Shown: piece after piece, positions 52,660-62,458 of the stretch
Layout of the letters: each line of letters opens with the position of its first letter
Position numbering within the stretch: position 1 is the first letter of the stretch
Assembly (NCBI GenBank): GCA_029876055.1
Contig: CM056879.1
Coordinates: 2,170,001 to 2,234,000, forward strand
Length of the DNA: 64,000 nt
Direction: 5' to 3'
Origin: Madurella fahalii
Lineage: Eukaryota > Ascomycota > Sordariomycetes > Sordariales
Notes under the pieces: model-generated
The model's database searches: none
Told to the model about the DNA's origin: nothing
What the model saw: only the letters and a program-made list of their open reading frames with translations
Translations under genes and position numbers: made by a program

Positions 52660-55600
52660 TCACCTCCACACCATACTGGCCTTGGAGCGCAACCCACTCC
52701 CGCTCTCGCCGGCCGCAGGGCCAGGTCCATTGACCCCAGCCGCAGCAGCAGCAGCAGCAGCAGTGGTGGTGGTGGGGCCGATGGTGATCCTCCTAGCCTT
52801 ACCACCCACGACGCCGTCGAGCGCGCCCAATCCCTTGAGGCCCAGCCCGGCCGACGACGGACTGCCCTCCCTCTGCTCCCTCAGGCTCCCGCCGAGGTTC
52901 ATCCTCCTCGCCTGGCCGGGGGTCAAGCTCCTGCCGACCCCGGCGCCGCCCAGGAACGACCCGCCCTCCCAGGAGTGCTGCGCGGACCGCGCCAACGACG
53001 GCGGCGAACAGCTGATGGGCGGGGACCGCCTCCTCTCGTACGCACCCCCGCCGCCACCGCTGCTCCGCCTCTGCCGGGAGATGCCGTTGGTGGCGCTCGA
53101 CGAGCCCGAGTAGCTCGCCGAGGCGCGATGGGTCGACCCCGCCGACGAGATGCGCTTGGCGTTGGACGAGGCCGTGCCCGACATGAGGGAGAGCCGTTCG
53201 CGGCGCTTGGCCGATTGCAGGGCGTAGCGGATCTTGAGGGGGTCGATCGACGCGGCGGCGAGGTCGTTGTTGTTGTTATTGTTCTTGTGATTAGAGGAGG
53301 ACGATGAGGAGGTGCTGCTGCGAGGCTTGGGCGAGTCCGACTCGGAAGCAGAGCCGTACGACAGGCGCGGCAGGCGCGAGGAAGGCGAGGTTCGTTGCCT
53401 CTCGGCTGGAGGTTGGTTTTCGTCGAGAGCTGAGAGCAGACTGCTGGGTTTGGGGCTGATGCTCCTGGCTCTGGCCTGCGGAGGGGAGAGCGTGTTGGCT
53501 GCGCGGCTGACGGGCAGGCTGCGTAGTGGGGACGGGCGGGATTCGTCGTTGTCGGAGGACCCGGAGCCGGTTAGGCTGAGGGAGAGCGTTGGGGGGACGG
53601 GCGAGCCGTTGCCCGGTTGTTGCGGGACCCGTGCTGTCTTGGACAGGAAGCCGGCTTGGAACCGGTTCGGTTTGCCGAGCGGCAGTGTTGATACGTCAGG
53701 AAGGGTGAGGGTCGGGCTAGATCCTCGGGGCGAGTCCATGTGATTGAGGTAAGATGGCACTGGGGGACGGGACGGGAGCGGCTCCTCGGGTGATGGCTTC
53801 GCTGGAGATGAGAACCTCTGCGGCGTCTTCTCAAAGTCGGCTAGCGTTCCTTCTTCGGTCTCGTCGTCGCGCCAACGCACAGAATGCTTCTTCTTGACCG
53901 GAGTGAACGACACGCTCTTGCGTGCGGTGCCGATCTTGCGCCGCCGCGGCGACGCCTTCACTGGAGAGACGAGCACTTGCTGCTGGGCGGCTGAGAGGGC
54001 GGCTAAACCAGGGGCCGGAACGGGCTTGGTGTGGATACTGAGCGACTTCTTGCGCTTTGGGGTGCCACGCTTGGTTGGTGGGAAAAGTTCGACGGGCATC
54101 ATGGAGCCGTCAGGCTTGACGACGTGCGACGCCGCAGAGTAGCCAGTCTCGAGAAGACGGTTGATGATGGTTTTGGCGTGCGCAACGGCCTCTTCCTCGC
54201 TCATATTCAGCGTCTCAGATAGTGAAGACAAGATGTCGAACTGCGCCGTCAGGAGCACCTGGAGCATGGCCGCATCACCGGCCTTGTCCTGCTCCAGTAC
54301 CTCTCGATATGCGTCCCGCATGAAGCTCGTCTTGAGCATCTCGGCTTCTCGGGATAGAGTATCCCTTTCCGAGCCATCCAGAACACCATCTCCGGTCGGC
54401 AACTGAGCAGTGCTGTGAGTCAGGGCCGAGTCCAGCACGCGCTCCCAGTTGGACCGCTCCAGCCGCTGATGGATGTGATGCCGGCTACTTTCCAGCTCAA
54501 TTAAGATCCCATGTGCAGTCTTGCGCATTGCCGACAGGTTGGAAGGCATCGACTCTTCGTCTCCTCGCGCATCGCATACCGTATCAAACGCAGCAATCCA
54601 GGCGGAGAGCAACCCGATCCGCCGCTCGATGGCCTTCAACTTCTTCATCAGGTTGACCTTTTCCTGACGCTCTGAAGCCGCCTTTTCGTACGCAGTCCGC
54701 AGGCGCATGACGCCCTCGCGTACCACGCCGTCCCGCTTGTCCATCTGCTTCCGGAACTTGGCGAAGAAGATCTTCTCGGCGTCCTTCTGCTGCGCCTTGA
54801 GCTCGTTGATGAGGGCCATCTGCTCGTCGATCTTGACCAAGAAGTCCTTGACGTGGCGATTGACGTTGAAGACGTTGCGCGTGACCTTTGTCTGGATGTT
54901 CTTGGCCCGGTTGGCATAGCGGAGCGTGTTCTGCGTCTCGTCAAAGTGCTCGCTCGACGGGCTGACGCAGACAATCATGACCGTCTTGCAGTTGCCGCCC
55001 AGGGAGAACTTGAGCAGGCGGGTGAGCTTGCTGTTACGGTACGGCACGTGGTTCTTCTTTCGCGGATCGCACAGGGCGTTGATGCAGCTTCCGAGGGCCA
55101 ATAGCGACTTGTTGATGTTGGCGCCTTCTAGCAGTCTCTCTCCCCGATTCTTGGTGGCGCTGGCGCGTTCACTGCCTGCCAGATCGATGATGCTCAGGGT
55201 GGCCATGGTATGCGGCTCGTTGACGTCGGCGTTGCGGTCCTTCTGCGCAACATTGATTTGCAGAACGGCGTGGGACCGTGATGACACGGCGTTTGCTGCC
55301 GTCGGCGACACGGTGCGGTACTCGTTACCCTGAACTATCATGTCCATGACCTCCTGCACATCCTTGGGGCGGTGGCTGGTGAGGCCGGCTACCGTGACGG
55401 CTTGGTTCGAGTCCTCACGGAGCATGAGGCCCTGTTTGCTGCCGCCCGGAACCAGCAGGTCGCGGATCGTCTCGTTGTAAATCTCGAGGTATGAGAGCGT
55501 GACCTCGGTGGCCTTCTCGTTGCTGCGCTCCTGGATCTTCTCGAAGAGCTCCTGCATGGTCAGGAAGATGATACCTGGTTGCTGCGAGGTGCCCGTGATG

Positions 55601-56208
55601 GTGTGAGTCTTGCCGCACCCGGTGGCGCCGTACGCAAAGACTGTGGCATTGTAGCCGTCGAGAACGCTATCCAAGAGGCCTTTGGTAGTGCCTTCGTAAA
55701 CGTCGGCCTGGGACGCATTGTCGTCGAAGATGCGGTCGAACGCGAACACCTGGTCCTTGACTTTCTTGCCGGCGGTGGGCACGACTGATCGGGTGAACTT
55801 CTGGACCGGGTTGTCCTCGGGCGGGTCGAATACTCTGTGATGGTGAGTGAGCACGAAGTTGTCGCCGTGCCAAGGTCGGGAAGCTTACAGGCATCTGTCG
55901 TCGACCACCTTGATGACCGATCTGATGCCGCGCTGGTGCAGCTTGGGGGCCGGGGCTGCTGCAAGAGATCCGTCTCCGAGGAAGACTGTGCCGTCGTCAT
56001 TCCTGACTCTGGCCGCGAGTTAGCATAGCCGTGGGCAGCCGGGAGCCGGGAGCCGGGGCGGATGGAGCTTACAGCTGGGCAGCCTCTCGGATAGTAAAGG
56101 GTCGCACTCGCACTGTCGGGAAAGCGAATGTCAGCGGTCCTGTAAGGCAATGGGGAATGCCATTGTAGTCCTACCCGCGACGGTAATAGATGAAGCGTTG
56201 GGGTCCAT
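52660..56208 (-). CDS. kinesin-8 motor (Kip3 family)
   Basis: Microtubule plus-end motor that in this family trims microtubules and positions spindles and nuclei. Four exons: 56175-56208, 56073-56112, 55889-56008 and 52660-55834, giving 1,122 aa; introns are 62, 64 and 54 nt. The splices build MDPNASSITVA-VRVRPFTIREAAQL, LVRNDDGTVFLGDGS and the join DDRCL-VFDPPE. The motor domain covers about 8-400: P-loop GATGCGKT (134-141), switch I NAVSSRSH (248-253), switch II DLAGSER (282-288), and NKLT-like YRNSKLTRLL. The neck FNVNRHVKDFLVKIDEQMALI is typical of kinesin-8. A coiled-coil region continues to about 620. The tail (about 640-1,122) is Ser/Pro-rich and basic, with likely CDK sites (S/T-P, such as SPRRRK, TPKRKK) and nuclear-signal-like patches. 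Ala and Asn runs near the end come from trinucleotide repeats. Confidence 0.93.
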
Positions 56209-56922
56209 CGTGGCCGCTCGGGTGCCAGTCGCCCTCGCCCTCTGGCTGTGACCGACGGGTCGATCAGGTCTGCGGAAAAGCGAAAGTCAACAAAGCAAAA
56301 GTGGCTCCGCCGTGCCGGTCAACACTTGGATACAGGAGGAGAGGTCGCCGTCGGTTGGCGATAGACCGGTCACTGGATGAATGAGCGCAGTTGCGGAAGT
56401 GGTCGCAGGGCCGAGAGGCAAAGCACAGTCAATTGCCTGGAATTATCGAGGGAAGAAGGGGAGATGGAAATGACGTTGCTTGTCCTCGATGGGCTCTGGC
56501 TGCAATTTCTCGCCTGGGATTGGCGCATGGACTGTTTTGGTTTGCTCCAAGTGTCTCGTTTCCGTAGCGACCGTTTAGTGGGGTCGGCTTTTAGCACCTG
56601 GCTCCTGAAACGCAGTGGGGCTTCTCCGCTGGAATTGTTCCACTGCTCCACTGACACGGTTGAGAATCCACAACCCGCGCGCATCGACTTTCAGCGCCTA
56701 ACGCCAATTATTCTCTTAGTCTTGCTTCGATGCATAATTATTGTATCCAATTATTATGTCCTATTTATGTTGGCTAGGACACTTGCAGCAACGATATTGG
56801 CGAGGCGGTCGCCATCTGGCCTTTTCTAATTTGCCAAGTTACAGCACACCAACCGACCGACCGACCGACCAGAGGAGACAACGCGACAAGAAATTGACCC
56901 TTCCCACTCAGCACAACCCGTC
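56209..56922. promoter_or_regulatory. kinesin-8 promoter and DUF4360 gene 3' flank
   Basis: No gene is supported. Both flanking genes run leftward, so the right part is the 3' flank of the DUF4360 gene's left end and the left part is the kinesin promoter. A short ACCGACCG direct repeat lies at about 56851-56868. The frame at 56377-56829 shows no coding bias. Confidence 0.5.
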
Positions 56923-57507
56923 TTACGACAAGATCAATTCAATTCCTTCCAACAACGCCTCCGAGGCTAGGGTGGCATTGGGCGAATTCAGGAGAACCTG
57001 CAGATGGGCGGTGAAGTTCACCGTCTCTCTAGCCGCCCCGATGTCGACATCGTAATCGCGACTAACAACCACCTCGGTGTCCTTGTCCGCGGCACTATGG
57101 TAGATCAAAGCCGGAGGGGCCCCGTCGCCCGTCCCGCCGCTGCTGACACGGAACCGAGTCGCGATGGCGGCCGTGGCACCGGCGTCTTGCGCCACTAGAA
57201 CGTAGCCGTCGGTTTTCGTCTTCAGTAGGGCCTGTTTGCAGGCGCCAGGGAACGACATGGAGATGCCAACATCGCAGGACGCGCTCTTGTTGTCCAGAGG
57301 GACGCCCTGGCCCCCCCTGATGGCAAAGTTGTTGAACGATACTTTGGCGCTATTGTCGGCTTGGTTGATGACGGCGCTGAAGCTGTCGGCCGGGCAGCCG
57401 TCGCCTCGGGGCGTGATGGAGACGATATGCGCCGACTCTTGCCTCTGATCGAGGACGAGAGGCCCCGCAAGGGCGACGGTGGGGAGCAACAGCAAGGTAG
57501 GCTTCAT
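56923..57507 (-). CDS. secreted DUF4360 protein
   Basis: A 194-aa single-exon protein with ATG at 57507. The N-terminus MKPTLLLLPTVALAGPLVL is a clear signal peptide, with likely cleavage near Ala-Gly. The mature chain has GDGCPADSFSAVINQADNS and SFNNFAIRGGQGVPLDNKS, then CDVGISMSFPGACKQALL: paired cysteines and a beta-rich pattern matching DUF4360, a family of small secreted fungal proteins of unknown function. Two N-x-S/T sites near the C-terminus (NFTAH, NATLA) could be glycosylated. A TATA-like ATATAAAG sits 76-83 bases upstream. No catalytic residues can be named. A cell-wall, adhesion or effector-like role is possible but not shown. Confidence 0.85.
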   Translation of the reverse strand: MKPTLLLLPTVALAGPLVLDQRQESAHIVSITPRGDGCPADSFSAVINQADNSAKVSFNNFAIRGGQGVPLDNKSASCDVGISMSFPGACKQALLKTKTDGYVLVAQDAGATAAIATRFRVSSGGTGDGAPPALIYHSAADKDTEVVVSRDYDVDIGAARETVNFTAHLQVLLNSPNATLASEALLEGIELILS

Positions 57508-57582
57508 CGTGGCTAGGGTGGCGAGATGTGAAGGCGGGAGGGCTGGAGGTAAAAAGGTAAAAGCAGCTACATGCCACAGGCT

Positions 57583-57590
57583 CTTTATAT
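57583..57590 (-). promoter_or_regulatory. TATA-like box of DUF4360 gene
   Basis: ATATAAAG on the minus strand, 76-83 bases upstream of the ATG at 57507. Confidence 0.5.
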
Positions 57591-57953
57591 GTCTTAATGA
57601 GTCTGCATGGATTCAGCTCCTCAAATTTTTTGCATTTTCTTGAGTCACCGAATGAGCGCCTGGAAACGGCGTGCCCGCCTGGAACTCGTGTTACTGGAGC
57701 ATAGCCAGTCAGTGAACATGACGTCGGTCTCGCTACCGTAGAGTGAGGCCGCACTCGAGAGACCGGGCCAGCCGGACGCACCGAAGCCTGGTGCGATGCA
57801 AAGAATACGAGGTTTCCTCTCGCTCAGGGGCTGGGGCTGACAGGCTGACAACTTTTGACCGACAAACCAGTACCGTATCAAGTTTGCTCGTCTTCGCCGA
57901 GAGGATCCATTTAGCTTCCCTGCAGCCAATGCAACAACGTTCCAAATCCGTAC

Positions 57954-57960
57954 ATATAAA
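57954..57960 (+). promoter_or_regulatory. TATA-like box of gene at 58036
   Basis: ATATAAA about 76-82 bases before the ATG, preceded by a CCAAT 28 bases upstream. Confidence 0.5.
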
Positions 57961-58035
57961 GCTATTGGTACAACCGCGCTCTGATTACACCGAGGGAACC
58001 CCACCCTTGTATGCTCCTCCATTCAGCGTCCAATA

Positions 58036-58740
58036 ATGGACCACACCGACAACGTCAACCCGCCATGGGGTGCTCTTCCTGTGGAACAATACATCATCCT
58101 GAGCAACCAACCCCTCACCCACTCCCACCAACACCTGACAATACTAACAAAAACCCGCCAGCGTAAGTGGGACCCCTCCTCCCCCCTCAGTGTCTCAGAG
58201 CAGCGGGCCCGGCTGGTGAGCGACTACATCCAAGCAGACGCGCTCCCGGCCGAGATGCTGTCGGACCCGCCGACTCGGGTGCCGACGGCGGAGGAGGTGC
58301 GCACGATCCTCGAGCCGTGGCGCGCGCCGAAGCTGCGGCGCATCGCGGAGCGGCTCCTGGCGTGCGGCGGGCGCCCGGCCGACTTCCTGTTCCTGCGCAC
58401 GCACTACGCGGGCGGGGCGGCCGACGACGCCAAGCTGCGCGCGTGGCTCGACGCCGACCCGCCCGCGGGCCTCGACCTCGCGCGCGAGGACGAGTGGTGG
58501 ACGGTGCTCGACGACGCGGCGCTGTTCGGCCACCTCGGCGACGACTGGATCGGCGTGTACGAGATCCTACCCGAGCTCGCGGCGCCGACACCCGAGCGGG
58601 CGTTTACCGAGGACATGGTGCAAAGCGCGAGGGAGATCGTGGACCTGTCTCACGATCCCGACGACGTATACGACGAGGACTACGAGGAGGCGATTCAGAA
58701 AGAGGCGTGGGGGTACAGTACGTTCCGTGGCTCATTGTGA
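58036..58740 (+). CDS. unknown cytosolic protein, 3' end possibly frame-broken
   Basis: A 234-aa frame from ATG at 58036 with very strong third-position G/C. No family is recognised. It begins PPWGALPVEQYIILSNQPL and contains acidic and Trp-rich stretches (EDEWWTVLDDAALFGHLGDD, WIGVYEILPELAA). The frame ends in GYSTFRGSL at 58740. The next frame, entered at about 58708, continues with VPWLIVIDEEAFETGDLGFV and goes on to NTRMWGFTRGMWRE and KAGSIMAAHPTR before stopping at 59075, with equally protein-like composition. A five-base surplus (AGTAC) at 58708-58714 could be a frameshift, or a splice from GTACGT at 58712 to TAG near 58807 could join the frames. So the true C-terminus may be about 100 residues longer. 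An ACTAAC...CCAG near 58147-58163 also looks intron-like, but the peptide reads smoothly without splicing. Confidence 0.6.
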   Translation: MDHTDNVNPPWGALPVEQYIILSNQPLTHSHQHLTILTKTRQRKWDPSSPLSVSEQRARLVSDYIQADALPAEMLSDPPTRVPTAEEVRTILEPWRAPKLRRIAERLLACGGRPADFLFLRTHYAGGAADDAKLRAWLDADPPAGLDLAREDEWWTVLDDAALFGHLGDDWIGVYEILPELAAPTPERAFTEDMVQSAREIVDLSHDPDDVYDEDYEEAIQKEAWGYSTFRGSL

Positions 58741-59114
58741 TTGATGAGGAGGCCTTTGAGACGGGGGACCTCGGGTTTGTGTACCGTGATAAGAAAGGGA
58801 ACGTAGTCCGAGAGGGGCCGGCGCGGTTCGAGGACCTGGACAATACACGCATGTGGGGGTTTACCAGGGGTATGTGGCGTGAGACGGTCCCCTGGGCTAT
58901 GAGTGTCCCCGGCAAGAAGTATCGCAGCAAGGGGAAGATTATGCGCGAGCTGCTCCCGCGCGTTAAAGCCGGCTCCATTATGGCAGCCCATCCGACACGC
59001 AACCTTCTCATTACAACCCGCACCCAAACCGCATGCAATACCTTACATGTCCTGTACGGTACGGTACCGAATTAAACCTGCCTCAATCCTTCCCCCCTCC
59101 CCCCTTCTCTTCCT
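58741..59114. other. possible continuation of upstream gene, then convergent 3' flank
   Basis: Open in frame 3 to 59075 (see the gene starting at 58036). Beyond that lie a few tens of bases before the GH115 stop codon on the other strand, so 3' regions would nearly overlap. Confidence 0.45.
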
Positions 59115-62100
59115 TTACACCAACCCTACCGACCTCCTCCTCTTGCACTTCCGGCCCCCAGCCCCGCCGACGGTATCGACGTCGTTCAAGAAGCTCGTCC
59201 CGTTCCTCTCCCCAAGCGCATCCCTCCCCACCAGGAAGCTCTCGGGCGGGCCCAAGTAACTGGGCCTCACACCGCCCAAGTTCACGACGATCTTCTGCAC
59301 CACCACGCCGGGCATGAGCGCCCACACCCGCAGCGTGTACGCCCCCTCGGCCCTGACTTCGAAGCTGGTCTTGGTGTACTCGCCGCTGTGGCCCCAAACG
59401 GCATCCGCCACGGCGCCGTCCCAGCCCGCGGGCATGCCCGACCCGACGGTGGGTCCCACCGGCCGGACCGACTTGACCACGTCGGGCCCGCCGGCGGGCG
59501 CGAGCGAGACGGCGTACTCGACCGGGTCGTGCTCGTCGAGGTAGTTGAGGACGGGGGAGATGTAGAGGGTGACGTTGGCGGCCGAGTGGTTGGTGAAGAG
59601 GTAGAGGGGGTACTCGAGCGCCGGGGCCGTCTCGACCGTGAGTTTCTCCGTGTTGAGCGGGATCAGGCCGACGCCGGAGCCGGTGCGGCCGTAGCTGGCG
59701 AACTTGTGGTAGGTGACGTTGGTGTTGAGGTCCGAGGATTGGGGGGGCGCCAGGATGGATTGGAAGTGCGCTCCCGAGATGGCCACGTGGCCGTCGGACT
59801 CGACGAAGCCCGAGGTGAAGGTATCCGGGACGACGCGGTTGCGGACGGGGACTTGGATGCGCGGCAGATTGAAGCCGTACCTGTCCATCCCGCGGCACGG
59901 GGTGGTGACGTTGATGTTGATGGCGTCCGAGTACGGGGCTGGAGGGACCGCGGACCAGTCAATGGACACGAAGACGCGCGTGTCCGGGCCCGAGGGGCCG
60001 ACCGTGCCTTCGTACTGCGAGAGTTTGACCCATGGTTGCCACGGGGACGCGGTCCACTCGCAGTCTTTGGTGCCACGCGAGAAGACATCAAAGTAGCGCG
60101 TCGCCGGGCCGTAGGGATCCATGGGCGGAACGGCGAGGGTGTTGCCGCTGTTGGGGTGGTATTTGTCGTCGCCCTGGACGGTGGCGTTGGAGCCTTCGAC
60201 GCCAACGCCGACCTCGCCGGCGAGCGCGACGAAGTCGGTTTGGACATGAACCATGGGCGGGAGTGTGTTGCGCATGGGCTGTTGCCAGTAGCTGTCAAAG
60301 CCGATGTGGGTTTCTAGAGCCTGATCAGTCGACTGGCCGTTCGCATGGGGAACGGAAATGCTTACGGTCCATGAAGTGCTCCCACTTCCCATCGAGCATA
60401 GCATCCCACGTCCGCGTGAGGTTCGCATCGGCCGCCGAATATGCCAGCACCTCCTGAATCACCCGGTTCGCCGCGTTCCGCTTCTGCCCGGCGTACAGCA
60501 TGTTCCGCGCGCCGCCGATGTAGATCTTGTGGACGATCTCTCCGGCTAAGGCAGGCTGCAGCACGGTCTGGAAGAAGGTCGGCTGGTTCTCGGCGGGGAG
60601 CTGGTTGTAGATTGCCTGAGCCTGCGCAGAAAGCTCGGCCCACTGCTGCAGGACGGCATCGGCCTCGTTGTAGTTGATCACCGAGTAGACGTGCGGCTCA
60701 ATTAGCTCATACTTGCGCCGCGCTGCATACATGCCGTACTTCATCATGATCTCGGCAATGTGTGCCGCATGGGTAGGTCCAAACTCGCGGGTCGCGTAGG
60801 CTCGCGCCCAGTCAGCGGTGCTGTCGACTCCCCAGCGCTCCGCGTCGTAGGCGATGTCAAAGAAGTGGTTGATGGGAATCTCGAGCGCCTTCATATCACC
60901 GACGTTGACGATCCAGATCCTGTCAGCGCCGCGCGCGTACGCCATGTGCATCTGCTCGGCCGTCTTGGACAGTTGGATCGTGTTGATCCACTTGTAGCTG
61001 CGCGGACCGCCGACATAGTCAAAGTGGTAATAGACGCCTGCGCCGCCGGCGCGGTCTTTCTCGCTCACCAGCGGCAGTCTGCGGACGTTGCCCCAGTTGT
61101 CGTCGGCCCAGAGCAGAGTTACGTCGTCGGGGACCTGCAGTCCGGCGAAGAGGTAGGTCATGACTTCTTTGTACAGACACCACGTCTGCGGCACGGTCGT
61201 GATGTCGTCCACCTCGAGACCCTCGGCCATGATGTCCCGTTGATTCTTGACGAGCGTGGTCAGCATCTCGACGATGTGCTCAACGCCGAGGCCCTCGATA
61301 GCCGTGTCACCGGTTCCGCGCATGCCCACCGTCCACAGGCTGTTGCGCGCATACGGCTTTGCGCGCTGGACGCCGTACCGGAAGTATTCGTCGATGGTCT
61401 TGTTGTTGAGGTTGTACGCCCAGGGGCCCTCGTAGAACTCGCCAAACTCGTTTTGCGCGCGCATCAACGGCTCCGTGTGCGAAGTACCGAGGACGATCTC
61501 GAAAGCGTCCGCATAAGGCTGGTTGCCCGGGTCGTCGACCTCGAACATGGTCGCCCAGAGGGCGGGCCACAGGTAGTTGGCGCGCAGCCGAAGGAGGACC
61601 TCAAAGATAAGGCCGTAAAATGCCGTGCCATAGCCGGGGCCATAGGGTGTATCTTCCCAGTGCGACGCCACCCAATTGGTCAGCGCCGGCTGCTCGTCGT
61701 TGAGGAAGAAACCTCGGTACTTGACAGAAGGCGGGCCCTGGACCTTCTTGGTGGTCGTGACGAAGAGGTTCTTGCTCTTCTTGGGAGGTGTGTCAGCCCA
61801 AAAGTACCAAGGGCTGACGCCGATTTGCTCGCTGATGTCGTAGATGCCATAGATGGTTCCGCGAGGATCGCTTCCAGCAATGACCAGCGCCTTGGAGCAG
61901 CCCGGCACCGGGTTCTCGACCACCTGGCTCGTGAAAGACTCCCACTTGCCCTCAACCTCGGAAACGTCGATGGCTTCGGAGGAAATAAGGTCGTCAATGA
62001 CAGTTGAGTGTCCAATAGTACCGGCAATAATAACAATGTCTGATGGGGACGGATCCGAGTAAGCAGGGCCGGTAAAATTAGCAGTCCCAGTCGTGCTAAA

Positions 62101-62458
62101 CTGCAGGGTGTTAGCATGCTGTCCAGGGAAGCTGAGCCGGCGCGCCTACATGAGTGTTGTTCATGTTATTGACCGGGTTGTACTGGTAGACCGCCGGCTC
62201 GGCGTTAGCCTCGCCATTGCTGAGGGTGTAGTTCGTGCCCGTGACCCGGCCAAAGTCGAGCGCGAGATCACCAGCAGCACGAATGACACCCCAGTAGTCA
62301 TTGCTCGAGACCAGAATCTGGCCGGCGGACACAGGGCCACCGGCAATCTGCAGAGCCGCGGCTGTGCCATTCGGAGAGATGATGCGCTCCTGACCTAGAG
62401 CGGCCGCCACGGAACTGAAGGCGAGCCACAAGGCCCCCTTCACACCTGCGGTGAGCAT
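59115..62458 (-). CDS. secreted GH115 xylan alpha-1,2-glucuronidase
   Basis: Removes (4-O-methyl)-glucuronic acid side chains from xylan outside the cell. Three exons: 62150-62458, 60366-62100 and 59115-60313, giving 1,080 aa. Introns are 49 and 52 nt. The joins read NNTH-FSTTGTANF and HFMD-QTHIGFDSYWQQPMRNT. Residues 1-23 form a signal peptide (MLTAGVKGALWLAFSSVAAA). Typical GH115 blocks are SDPRGTIYGIYDISEQIGVS, SPWYFWADTPP, KYRGFFLNDEQPALTNWV, LLRLRANYLWPALW, RGTGDTAIEG, LLWADDNWGNVRRLP, GVYYHFDYVGGPRSYKW and ADRIWIVNVGDMKALEIP. The C-terminal part (from about 680) is the beta-rich region with several N-x-S/T sites, ending in a basic KCKRRRSVGL tail. A TATA-like element lies at about 62595-62606 and two GGCTAA boxes lie further upstream. 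Length and domain order match full-size fungal GH115. Confidence 0.93.

Larger units (their letters stand above)
57508..58035. promoter_or_regulatory. divergent promoter region with two TATA boxes
   Basis: Between divergent start codons. A minus-strand ATATAAAG at 57583-57590 serves the DUF4360 gene; a plus-strand ATATAAA at about 57954-57960, with CCAAT at about 57926, serves the gene starting at 58036. Spacing (about 75-80 bases before each ATG) fits fungal core promoters. Confidence 0.6.

Noticed and set aside
59388..60317. 309-codon plus-strand open frame
   Set aside because: Antisense shadow of GH115 exon 3, with no domain of its own.
60760..62007. 415-codon plus-strand open frame
   Set aside because: Antisense to GH115 exon 2, whose protein shows many conserved family blocks.
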